Source: CALVUP01 sp964422195 | GTDB taxonomy: Bacteria > Bacillota_I > Bacilli_A > RF39 > UBA660 | Direction: 5' to 3' | NCBI GenBank assembly: GCA_964422195.1 | Contig: CAYRAF010000020.1 | Coordinates: 1-18,679 of the forward strand | DNA length: 18,679 nucleotides | Shown: positions 6,815 to 14,350 of the stretch, piece by piece | Numbering within the stretch: position 1 is the first letter of the stretch | Layout: each line of letters begins with the position of its first letter | Notes under the pieces: generated by a model | Databases searched by the model: none | Seen by the model: only the letters and a program-made list of their open reading frames with translations | What the model was told of the DNA's origin: nothing | Made by a program: the position numbers and the translations under genes

Positions 6815-8252
6815 AAATAAAACTATTTAATAGAACCCTTGTAAAAAAATAATTATCAATATTACTTATAGTATCTGGAACTTTAATTCTTTTAGTAATT
6901 AAATCATCTTTTAGAATTAAGTTAATATCTTCTTTATCATCTTTAATTTTAATAATCCGATCTTCTATTTTTTTATAGTTCTTAGTAGAAGTTAATTGCT
7001 TTAGAGTATAAGTGCCATAAGGCAATATAATACTTGTATCTCCGCCTTTATCTGTAGTTAATTCACTTACTAAAATATTATCTTTATCATAAATAGCAAA
7101 TTTTACATTAGCTTCAACTTTATAATTTTTTAGTTCTTTATCACCATATAATTTAGTAATGTTTATTTTTCTTTTGATAATTTTATTAGTAAGATTAAGA
7201 TTAATATTTAGATTATCTTCAGAAATAGTAAATTGATATTCTTTTTTATCTAGTGTATAACCATTACCTGGAATAGTTTCTTTTAAAACATAATTTCCTA
7301 ATTCTAAATTGTTTATAGAGGCAGTACAATTATCATCAATTACTAAATCTTTAATATATGAATTATCTTTATATAAGCTATACGTACTTCCTGTTAATGT
7401 CCCTTCGCCACTTGCTTTACAAGCTTTTGTATCAGCATCAAACTTATTTATATTTAAAGTTCCACCAATTACTTTTATTGAAAGTTTTGCATTAACATCT
7501 GATAAATTACCTGTGGTCATCAAATTTTGTGCTCCATCTGTTAAATAAAATATTGGATTACTTCCAATGCGACTATTCTTCTTTGTTAAATTTATTGAAT
7601 AATTACCAATTTTATTTGAACTAATTATATATTTATTTTCATTTTTTTCTATATTTATTCCATCTGTTGTAGAATTGCTATAATTAGCTATAACATTATT
7701 AGAATCAGTTAAAGTAAGTTTTTGACCTAAAGTAATTTCGTAATTATTATTAGCAAAGCTTGGTGATTTATAATGATTGTTTATTAGGTTTTGTAGATTA
7801 TTTATATCGGCATCATATTTAGTTATTTTATTTCCATTAAGAGTATCAGTAAAATAATAATTTCCTTTACTATCAGCATATTTCCAAATTATTAATTGAG
7901 TTATTGCATACCATTTTTGAGCAGTGTGACCAGTATAGCCATACCCATAATAAGCTGCGAGCTTAATTTTATCTAAATTAGTGCTTGATATTTTAGAATA
8001 TGTATTATTTGCGGTATAGGAATCATTACTATTAAATAATTCAAACGGATCTAGACAATAAGCATAAGTATGATCATCACTTTTAGTTAAAAATTGTGAT
8101 CTCATATAATATGTAATACCATTTTTAACTTTATTAATATAAATTTTATCAGCATAATCACCTTCTATAAACTTTACTTTAGCGTTAGTATTAGTAGTAT
8201 AAATACAAACTAGAACAAATATAAATAACAAATATTTTATTAATTTTTTCAT
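6792..8252 (-). CDS. Thioester-domain (TQXA) surface adhesin with two Cna-B repeats
   Basis: A 486-residue secreted surface protein. A signal peptide (about 1-24) is followed by a TQXA thioester domain: YCLD with C66 and ITQLIIW with Q119 would form the internal Cys-Gln thioester that in known Gram-positive adhesins binds host proteins covalently. Residues about 165-262 are Asn/Thr-rich strands. Cna-B repeat 1 (about 264-358) has the isopeptide triad K270, E325 (YVLKET) and N356 (LTNK), plus two cysteines (C278, C309). Repeat 2 (about 362-452) has K367, but Q419 where Glu is usual and D449/D450 where Asn or Asp is usual. The C-terminus carries VPDTI (458-462) as a possible sorting motif, followed by a short, weakly hydrophobic, Arg-interrupted tail ending in KKKYI. 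AGGAGAG precedes the start. It overlaps the sortase gene, consistent with a substrate-enzyme pair. Confidence 0.85.
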   Translation of the reverse strand: MKKLIKYLLFIFVLVCIYTTNTNAKVKFIEGDYADKIYINKVKNGITYYMRSQFLTKSDDHTYAYCLDPFELFNSNDSYTANNTYSKISSTNLDKIKLAAYYGYGYTGHTAQKWYAITQLIIWKYADSKGNYYFTDTLNGNKITKYDADINNLQNLINNHYKSPSFANNNYEITLGQKLTLTDSNNVIANYSNSTTDGINIEKNENKYIISSNKIGNYSINLTKKNSRIGSNPIFYLTDGAQNLMTTGNLSDVNAKLSIKVIGGTLNINKFDADTKACKASGEGTLTGSTYSLYKDNSYIKDLVIDDNCTASINNLELGNYVLKETIPGNGYTLDKKEYQFTISEDNLNINLNLTNKIIKRKINITKLYGDKELKNYKVEANVKFAIYDKDNILVSELTTDKGGDTSIILPYGTYTLKQLTSTKNYKKIEDRIIKIKDDKEDINLILKDDLITKRIKVPDTISNIDNYFFTRVLLNSFIYEKKKYI

Positions 8253-8495
8253 AATCTCTCCTTTACATAATTTTTGCTAGCGATATTAAATTAGCACAAC
8301 AAAAAAAAGAATACAAATCGTACTTTTCTATATTCTAGGTATCATTATCAAATGAATTTGTATTTTTCTCTAAGTGAATTTCATAAATTTATATACTATT
8401 TACCTTTGAAAATACTAAAAGTAAAGTTTTTTAAAAAATTTTAAAACCATGTCTTTTATTATAAATTTATAGTATAATGTAAGTGGGTGATAAAA
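8253..8495. other. Divergent intergenic region between the adhesin and fhs
   Basis: A 243-base AT-rich spacer that must carry both divergent promoters. It holds an inverted repeat AATACAAAT (8310-8318) / ATTTGTATT (8356-8364) separated by 37 bases, on the adhesin-proximal side. It is not followed by a T-run on the fhs strand, so it is more operator-like than terminator-like. No open reading frame, riboswitch or RNA gene was recognised. Confidence 0.4.
8473..8478 (+). promoter_or_regulatory. Candidate -10 box for fhs
   Basis: A perfect TATAAT ends 17 bases before the fhs ATG. Transcription would begin at about 8485, at the GGGTGAT ribosome-binding site itself. No good -35 hexamer is visible 17 bases upstream. 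Confidence 0.5.
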
Positions 8496-10088
8496 ATGAC
8501 TGATATCGAAATAGCGAAAGAATTTACATATCAAAATGTTAAAGATATAGCATCAAAGTTAAATTTAGATGATGACAATTTAGAATTATATGGTAAATAT
8601 AAAGCTAAATTAGTTGATGTAGCAGTTAAGAGAAAAGCTAAACTAATATTAGTAACTGCGACTAATCCTACTCCGTTTGGGGAAGGAAAAACAACAGTAT
8701 CTATTGGATTAGTAGATGGATTAAATAAACTTGGCTATAAAGCCTTAGCTACTCTTAGAGAACCATCATTAGGACCGGTTTTTGGCTTTAAAGGTGGAGC
8801 AACAGGTGGTGGATATTCTCAAGTAGTTCCTATGGAAGATATTAATCTACATTTTACTGGAGATATTCATGCCATTACTACAGCTAATAATTTATTATGT
8901 TCAGTAATAGATAATCATATATTTAGAGGAAATGAATTAAACATAGATCCTAATCAAATAATATTTACTAGATGTCTAGATATGAATGATAGAGCTCTGC
9001 GTGAAGTAAAACTTGCTGGTAGAAAAGATCACTTTACTATAACTGCTGCATCAGAAATTATGGCTATATTTTGTTTAAGTAAAGATTTAGAAGATTTAAG
9101 ACATAACTTAGAAAATATAATAGTCGCTAAAACATATGATGGAAATGTTGTATATGCAAAAGATTTAGATGTCGTTGGTTCTATGCTTGTTATTTTAAAA
9201 GATGCATTTAAACCAAATTTAGTTCAAACCTTAGAAAATAATCCAATTATTATACACGGTGGACCTTTTGCAAATATTGCTCATGGGTGTAGCAGTATTA
9301 GATCTTTAGATATAGGTATGTCAATTAGTGATTATGTAATCACAGAAGCAGGATTTGGTTCAGATTTAGGAGCTGAAAAGTTTGTAGATATCAAATGTCG
9401 AAAAGCTAATGTTAAATTAGATGGAATCGTTTTAGTAACAACAATTAAGGCCCTTAAATACAACGGACATGATGATTTAAAAGCAGGTCTTTCTAATTTA
9501 GAAGTTCATATGGAAAATATGCAAAAAACTAGTTCTAATCTAATAGTTGTACTTAATAAATATGATACAGATACAGATGAGGAAGTAAAAACAGTTAAAG
9601 ATTTTGTAGAAAATAAAAATATTGAGTTCGCCCTAAGCGAAGCATATCTAAAAGGTTCTAAGGGAATATTAGATTTATCTAAAAAGGTAGTAGATATGTG
9701 TGAAAAAGATAATAAATTTAATTATATTTATGATACAAATGATACCATTATAAATAAAATGAAAAAACTTTCTAAAGAAATTTATCATACAGAAAATATC
9801 GAATATAGTGATAAGGCTTTAGATGAAATTAAGTTTATTGAAAAAATAGGTAGAGATAAACTGCCTATATGTGTTGCTAAGACTCAATATTCTATCACAG
9901 ATAATAAAGATAAATTAGGTTATCCAAAAAATGAAAAAATAACAGTTACAGATGTTAGATTATATAATGGAGCAGGTTTTATTACCATGTATTTAGGTAA
10001 TATAAATACTATGCCCGCATTAACAAAAAATTCAAATTATGTGAATATTGATTTAGATACTAACGGAGAAATAGTAGGAATATTTTAA
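8496..10088 (+). CDS. fhs: Formate-tetrahydrofolate ligase
   Basis: Makes 10-formyltetrahydrofolate from formate, THF and ATP, feeding one-carbon units to purine and initiator-tRNA synthesis; cytosolic. The 530-residue protein is a little shorter than the usual 555-560. It has the P-loop TPFGEGKTT (59-67), the REPSLGPVFGFKGGATGGGY block, VVPMEDINLHFTGDIHAI and NELNIDPNQI. The C-terminus has the typical TVTDVRLYNGAGFI region. The ATG at 8496 is preferred over an in-frame GTG at 8487 that is part of the GGGTGAT ribosome-binding site. It is transcribed alone and ends in two tandem hairpins. No acetogenesis genes are nearby, so a biosynthetic role is more likely than energy metabolism. Identification is secure. 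Confidence 0.97.
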   Translation: MTDIEIAKEFTYQNVKDIASKLNLDDDNLELYGKYKAKLVDVAVKRKAKLILVTATNPTPFGEGKTTVSIGLVDGLNKLGYKALATLREPSLGPVFGFKGGATGGGYSQVVPMEDINLHFTGDIHAITTANNLLCSVIDNHIFRGNELNIDPNQIIFTRCLDMNDRALREVKLAGRKDHFTITAASEIMAIFCLSKDLEDLRHNLENIIVAKTYDGNVVYAKDLDVVGSMLVILKDAFKPNLVQTLENNPIIIHGGPFANIAHGCSSIRSLDIGMSISDYVITEAGFGSDLGAEKFVDIKCRKANVKLDGIVLVTTIKALKYNGHDDLKAGLSNLEVHMENMQKTSSNLIVVLNKYDTDTDEEVKTVKDFVENKNIEFALSEAYLKGSKGILDLSKKVVDMCEKDNKFNYIYDTNDTIINKMKKLSKEIYHTENIEYSDKALDEIKFIEKIGRDKLPICVAKTQYSITDNKDKLGYPKNEKITVTDVRLYNGAGFITMYLGNINTMPALTKNSNYVNIDLDTNGEIVGIF

Positions 10089-10110
10089 AAAAAGATTCAT
10101 ATAATAAAAA

Positions 10111-10168
10111 AGACCATACATTTCGTATGGTTTGATATATATAAAGCAAGCTAAGCTTGCTTTTTTTT
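10111..10168. terminator. Two tandem hairpins between fhs and the convergent radical SAM gene
   Basis: Hairpin 1: ACCATAC (10113-10119) with GTATGGT (10125-10131). Hairpin 2: AAAGCAAG (10143-10150) with CTTGCTTT (10156-10163), followed by eight T, a strong plus-strand terminator. The second hairpin encodes the last codons and stop of the convergent radical SAM gene. Confidence 0.8.
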
Positions 10169-11101
10169 ATATTTTTTTCCTTGATAAGTATTTCTTCTAA
10201 CAAGTTCCTTATCAATATCATTTAATACACCAAATTTTTTTATTAACCAATCTGGTTCAATTAAGTCCTCGATTTTTGGATCCCCTGTAATTCTATTAAT
10301 AACCAACTCTGGATTTAGTATTTCCAATTGGTCACAAACTACATCTACATATTCAACTTTAGTTAGTACATGAAATTTCTCTTTTTCATATAATTTAGCT
10401 AATGATGTGTTTTTTAGAATATGTAACATATGAATTTTAACCCCTTGAATATCTAAAGTGTTTAAATATTTAGCGGTTTTTAACATCATCTCTTTTGTTT
10501 CGTTTGGCAGTCCATTAATAATATGAACAACAATATTTAAACCTTTTTCTCTGAGTTTTTTAATCATTACTTCAAATTCTTCTAAGGAATGTCCACGATT
10601 AATAAGTTTAGATGTTTTTTCATGAATTGTTTGTAAACCAAGTTCAATTGTTAAATAAGTTCTTTTACTTAAATCACACAAATAATCTATCACATCATTA
10701 CTAATACAATCGCATCTAGTAGCAATTGAAAGACCAACCACATCATTTATTTTTAAAACTGGTTCAAATAATTCTTTTAATTTATCAACAGGGGCATATG
10801 TGTTACTACCTGCCTGAAAATAAGCGATGAATTTAGCTGAGGGCCATTTATTTAGCATAATTGTTTTTATATCTTCAAATTGTTCTAATACACTTTTATC
10901 TTTGTCTCCAGCGAAATCTCCACTTGCTAGATTAGAACAATAGATGCAACCACCATATCCTTTTGTACCATCACGGTTAGGACAAGTAAATCCGCCATTT
11001 AAACTTATTTTAGCTATTTTACATCCAAATTTTTGTTTATAAAAATAATCTAGAGTATAGTATCTTTTATTAGTATTACTATATTTAAAAACGTTATTCA
11101 T
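10151..11101 (-). CDS. YhcC-family (TIGR01212) radical SAM protein
   Basis: A 316-residue radical S-adenosylmethionine protein of the YhcC/TIGR01212 type. The [4Fe-4S] cysteines are C40, C52 and C55 in GGFTCPNRDG and GGCIYC, the spaced-out arrangement typical of this family rather than CxxxCxxC. Further landmarks are FIAYFQAGSNTYAP, GLSIATRCDCIS, LTIELGLQTIHE, VVHIINGLPNET and VKIHMLHILKNT. The reaction is not firmly established; tRNA or nucleotide modification has been suggested for the wider family. The start follows GGTGAT. The last residues (KKKQA) are encoded within a terminator stem, so the C-terminus may have been shaped by the terminator. It is transcribed alone, convergent with fhs. 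Confidence 0.9.
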   Translation of the reverse strand: MNNVFKYSNTNKRYYTLDYFYKQKFGCKIAKISLNGGFTCPNRDGTKGYGGCIYCSNLASGDFAGDKDKSVLEQFEDIKTIMLNKWPSAKFIAYFQAGSNTYAPVDKLKELFEPVLKINDVVGLSIATRCDCISNDVIDYLCDLSKRTYLTIELGLQTIHEKTSKLINRGHSLEEFEVMIKKLREKGLNIVVHIINGLPNETKEMMLKTAKYLNTLDIQGVKIHMLHILKNTSLAKLYEKEKFHVLTKVEYVDVVCDQLEILNPELVINRITGDPKIEDLIEPDWLIKKFGVLNDIDKELVRRNTYQGKKYKKKQA

Positions 11102-11127
11102 TAAATCACCACTTTTTTATCAAAACT

Positions 11128-11136
11128 AGTATAACA
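11128..11136 (-). promoter_or_regulatory. Extended -10 promoter for the radical SAM gene
   Basis: Read on the minus strand this is TGTTATACT: a TGn extension plus TATACT, 26 bases before the start codon at 11101. An extended -10 can work with a weak -35. Confidence 0.5.
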
Positions 11137-11191
11137 TACTTTAAAAAAAGAAAAAAATTTGATATGATAAATGTATAATGAGGGTGATAAT

Positions 11192-12331
11192 ATGGCCGTA
11201 GTAAAAAAAGTAAGATTATCTAAATTCAGTAAAAGGTTAATTATATTATTAGTTTTAATTATTGGAATACTATTAATACCAACTGGTATGAATATGTATA
11301 AAAGTTCAAAGTTAAAGGAACTTAAATATGATAATATAGCAATTCATAATATTATAGATAAAAAAGTATATAAAGAATTTATAAATGTAGGGGAAAATAA
11401 AACATTAAATGAAGTTGTTAAAGATAAAGATTTTGATAAAAAATTAATAGATAAATATAAGAAAGTTAAATATATTAAGCAAGGTCATTTAGCAAAAAAT
11501 ATCAAAGCTTTATTAAAAAAAGGATATAATACTTCAGAAATATCTATGATAATTAGTCATTCTACTACAGAAGTTACAGATAAATTTGTAAAACATGATT
11601 ATGTAGAAAATATTAGTAATTATTTAAATTTTGATTATGCTAAATTAAGTAATATAGATAGATATCTAGCATATTATAAAGAATCTAGAGAAAGTTTTGA
11701 AAATGTTGTTACATTTATAAATATAGGGCTTGATAAAGAATATTATAAAGATGCTAAAATTATTAATAAATATAGCGTTGATATGTTAGTAAATAAGTAT
11801 AATGGTTTGACAGAAGATTTTGAACCTAAGAATTTAACAAGGATACCTAGTGATTTATGTAAGGATCCAAAAGAAACAGAAAGACTTACAAAAGAAGCTT
11901 TAAGTGCATATCAAGAAATGTATGATGCAGCAAAAGCAGAAGGATATGGATTGCTTGTTAATTCTGCTTATCGCTCATATAAAGATCAAAATGAAATATA
12001 TCAAACATATTATAATTTATATGGAGAAAATTACGTTAAAAAGTATGCTGCTAAACCAGGATTTTCAGAACATCAAACAGGTCTTTCTTTAGATGTGGCA
12101 TCTACTAAATCAGATATATTTGAAAATTCTAAGGAATATAAATGGATGAAAGAAAACTCTTATAAATATGGATTTATTCTTCGTTTTCCAAAGAATAAAG
12201 CTGATATTACAGGATTTAAAGCAGAAGCATGGCATTTTAGATATGTAGGAAAAGATATTGCTAAGTATGTGTATGAAAACAATTTGACTTTTGATGAATA
12301 TTATGCAAGATTTTTGGATAAAGAAAAATAG
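11192..12331 (+). CDS. VanY-type D-alanyl-D-alanine carboxypeptidase, membrane anchored
   Basis: A 379-residue membrane-anchored peptidase acting on peptidoglycan stem peptides outside the cell. An N-terminal basic patch and one helix (about 14-32) are followed by a lysine-rich region of about 180 residues common in Bacillota homologues. The VanY domain (PF02557, about 225-360) has VNSAYRSYKDQ (R261), PGFSEHQTGLSLDV with zinc ligands H294 and D301, and EAWHFRYVG with catalytic E345 and ligand H348. All key residues are present, so it should be active. The ATG at 11192 is chosen because GGGTGAT sits just before it; the in-frame ATG at 11171 lies in the promoter region and lacks a ribosome-binding site. 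No vancomycin-resistance genes are nearby, so a housekeeping role in cross-link control is likely. It is transcribed alone. Confidence 0.92.
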   Translation: MAVVKKVRLSKFSKRLIILLVLIIGILLIPTGMNMYKSSKLKELKYDNIAIHNIIDKKVYKEFINVGENKTLNEVVKDKDFDKKLIDKYKKVKYIKQGHLAKNIKALLKKGYNTSEISMIISHSTTEVTDKFVKHDYVENISNYLNFDYAKLSNIDRYLAYYKESRESFENVVTFINIGLDKEYYKDAKIINKYSVDMLVNKYNGLTEDFEPKNLTRIPSDLCKDPKETERLTKEALSAYQEMYDAAKAEGYGLLVNSAYRSYKDQNEIYQTYYNLYGENYVKKYAAKPGFSEHQTGLSLDVASTKSDIFENSKEYKWMKENSYKYGFILRFPKNKADITGFKAEAWHFRYVGKDIAKYVYENNLTFDEYYARFLDKEK

Positions 12332-12341
12332 TTTTAATTTG

Positions 12342-12371
12342 AAAACAGAGATTAATAATCTTTGTTTTTTT
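12342..12371 (+). terminator. Terminator after the VanY-type gene
   Basis: AAACAGAGATT (12343-12353) pairs with AATCTTTGTTT (12357-12367), with one G-T wobble and a three-base loop, then a run of T. Confidence 0.75.
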
Positions 12372-12424
12372 GTAAAATTATGTATAAAACTTAACTAAAA
12401 AAAATTCAAATACTAAAATTAGTT

Positions 12425-12430
12425 TATAAT
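12425..12430 (+). promoter_or_regulatory. Candidate -10 box for the gene at 12448
   Basis: A perfect TATAAT ends 17 bases before the ATG. Predicted transcription starts at about 12437, the first base of AGGTGAT. No clear -35. Confidence 0.5.
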
Positions 12431-12447
12431 AAAAATAGGTGATAATC

Positions 12448-14250
12448 ATGAGTGTTTTTGATCGTTTTTTTTCTAATAGGTCAAGTGATGAATATAGAAT
12501 GAAAAAGAAACTTGAAGAGTATCTTGGGAAGAATGACTCTAGTATTAATTTTTTTATGGAAAATTTAAAAAGTATAAATGCTTTAGAGGGAATTTTATAT
12601 TTTGATCCTAATTATATAAATGATATACTTCTATCTGTAAAGTCAGGTATACTGGATGCTGATGATTTTAATATATTAACTAATATGGTTAAAGAAGAGA
12701 GAACTTCTTTACAACAACTAAAAGAAAAATATGACTTAGATTTATTAGAAGGAAATAAATTAAAGTCAAAATTACAATGGATTAATAAATTAAAAGCACT
12801 TCATGATGAACAAAGGTATGCAGTAGATAATATTTTAAGTAATGCTTTTATATTAAATTCTTTATCTGAAACTCTTGAGTTTGATGATTTCATAAATATG
12901 TTTTCACATGTGCCATATCAAGATTCTAAAGAAACAAGATTAATTTTTGGTGATAATCTTGCAGTTAATCGTATAATTGAAAACAAGGAGCTTTTAGATA
13001 AAGAATACTTGATGCATTTAAAAGAAAAAGGATATAGTTGGGTAGAATACTATCGTTATTTCATACAAAATGGGCACGTTGTTTTGCCAGAAGTATGTGA
13101 TAGAATATCAAAGAGGGATTTTGACATACTAGATATGTTTGTGGAATTAAAAATAGATAATATGAATATTAGATATAACCAAATTCAAAAAGAGTTATAT
13201 TCAAATTTTGAATTGAATAAAGATATGAAGCTATATTATGCGCATACCAAGTTAGGTATTAAACCAAACAAAATGAAGTTTTTTCAATCAAGAAAATCTA
13301 CTGAATATGATGTCAATACTTCAGAAATAGACATTTTGCAAATCTTACTTGATGATATAGATTATACGAATATTTTAGAAACTAATCCAGAATTTTTAAA
13401 AAAGCATGGACAGACTATATTGGATATACAAACTTTAATAAATATAACAGATCCTACAGAAACAAAACAAAGAATAGATGACTTACAAACTCGATATGAA
13501 CAAAAAGAAAAAAATTTTGGTGAATGCGTTTATATTTTAGAGGAAGACTATAAGAAAGAGATGCAGAAACAATTTGTGGAAGATGTTAGAATTACAGATA
13601 AAGTAGAAACCACTATAAGAGAAGATGATCAATCCCATCAAAAATATGAGATAAAAGAATTTAAAGGTGAAGATTTTACAATGCTTATAAATGTGCTTAG
13701 TGTATCTCAAGGAGTAAATGATCTGGATCCTTTTAATCGAAAAGGAAAGAGTTCTAGAATAGCAGCATCTATAATAAATAATTCAGCATTACCAGATCAG
13801 AGTTTGATTAATAATATGTCTTTAAGCTTAATTGATCAAGATTTTTTAGAAACATATACTTATGATCCAAATCAGGATTTGATATTAGGTTATGAAAACA
13901 TAGATCCAAATAATATTATTATGACAAAAGAAATGGATGTAGGCATTAACAATACAAAATCAGAAGAATCTTTAATGGGCTTAACTAACCGTAAACAAGT
14001 TCACTTGCCTAATACAGCTACTGTTACTTCCGTAAAGCATATTTTAGATTTATCAAAAAAAGCTTATGATGAGGAAAACAATCAATTACAACATAACGAA
14101 ATTGATATATTAACTAAAAATCTTAAACCTAGTTATGTAGTATGTTTTAACGAGATAAGAACAAAAGAAAAAAACTTTGCTGAAAAAAACAATATTCCTA
14201 TTTACGTAATTCATACGGATTATTATGCAGCAAAAGGCAAGAACAAATAA
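12448..14250 (+). CDS. Uncharacterised 600-residue cytosolic protein
   Basis: I do not recognise a named family. There is no signal peptide or membrane segment, so it is probably cytosolic. Residues 1-330 are mostly helical, with short Asp/Leu-rich repeats of the kind FDPNYINDILL and FNILTNMV. About 338-378 could form a coiled coil. The C-terminal part (about 405-590) is more globular: KGEDFTMLINVLSV, then SRIAASIINNSAL, then LILGYENIDPNNIIM, then HNEIDIL followed by LKPSYVVCFNEI and AEKNNIPIYVIH. From memory, this last order (small strand pairs, NEI, KPxYVV, nIPIxxI) recurs in large unnamed proteins of gut Bacillota, but I cannot verify it. The start is set by AGGTGAT; the upstream GTG at 12439 is part of that site. 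It is transcribed alone between two terminators. Confidence 0.85.
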   Translation: MSVFDRFFSNRSSDEYRMKKKLEEYLGKNDSSINFFMENLKSINALEGILYFDPNYINDILLSVKSGILDADDFNILTNMVKEERTSLQQLKEKYDLDLLEGNKLKSKLQWINKLKALHDEQRYAVDNILSNAFILNSLSETLEFDDFINMFSHVPYQDSKETRLIFGDNLAVNRIIENKELLDKEYLMHLKEKGYSWVEYYRYFIQNGHVVLPEVCDRISKRDFDILDMFVELKIDNMNIRYNQIQKELYSNFELNKDMKLYYAHTKLGIKPNKMKFFQSRKSTEYDVNTSEIDILQILLDDIDYTNILETNPEFLKKHGQTILDIQTLINITDPTETKQRIDDLQTRYEQKEKNFGECVYILEEDYKKEMQKQFVEDVRITDKVETTIREDDQSHQKYEIKEFKGEDFTMLINVLSVSQGVNDLDPFNRKGKSSRIAASIINNSALPDQSLINNMSLSLIDQDFLETYTYDPNQDLILGYENIDPNNIIMTKEMDVGINNTKSEESLMGLTNRKQVHLPNTATVTSVKHILDLSKKAYDEENNQLQHNEIDILTKNLKPSYVVCFNEIRTKEKNFAEKNNIPIYVIHTDYYAAKGKNK

Positions 14251-14253
14251 ATT

Positions 14254-14282
14254 AGAAAATTATAATTAATTTTCTTTTTTTT
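14254..14282 (+). terminator. AT-only terminator after the 600-residue protein gene
   Basis: AGAAAATTA (14254-14262) pairs with TAATTTTCT (14267-14275) around TAAT, followed by a run of T. The stem is nearly all A-T, so strength is uncertain. Confidence 0.6.
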
Positions 14283-14350
14283 ATAAAACTTGTTCTTTTC
14301 AACAACTTGTTTTTGTGATATCATGTATATAGGATAAAATGGGTGATATT

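Noticed and set aside
6840..6870. Frameshift at the T-run before the adhesin C-terminus
   Set aside because: Neither alternative frame yields a longer or more hydrophobic tail; both stop within about ten codons.
8487..8495. In-frame GTG starts just before the fhs, 5658 and 12448 ATGs
   Set aside because: In each case the GTG is part of the GGTGAT ribosome-binding site, so the downstream ATG is the real start.
11171..11191. Upstream ATG for the VanY-type protein
   Set aside because: It lies in the probable promoter region (TATGAT and TATAAT are here) with no ribosome-binding site, while GGGTGAT directly precedes the ATG at 11192.
11192..12331. VanY-type gene as vancomycin resistance
   Set aside because: No vanA/H/X/R/S-like gene is present, and such peptidases are common housekeeping proteins in Bacillota.
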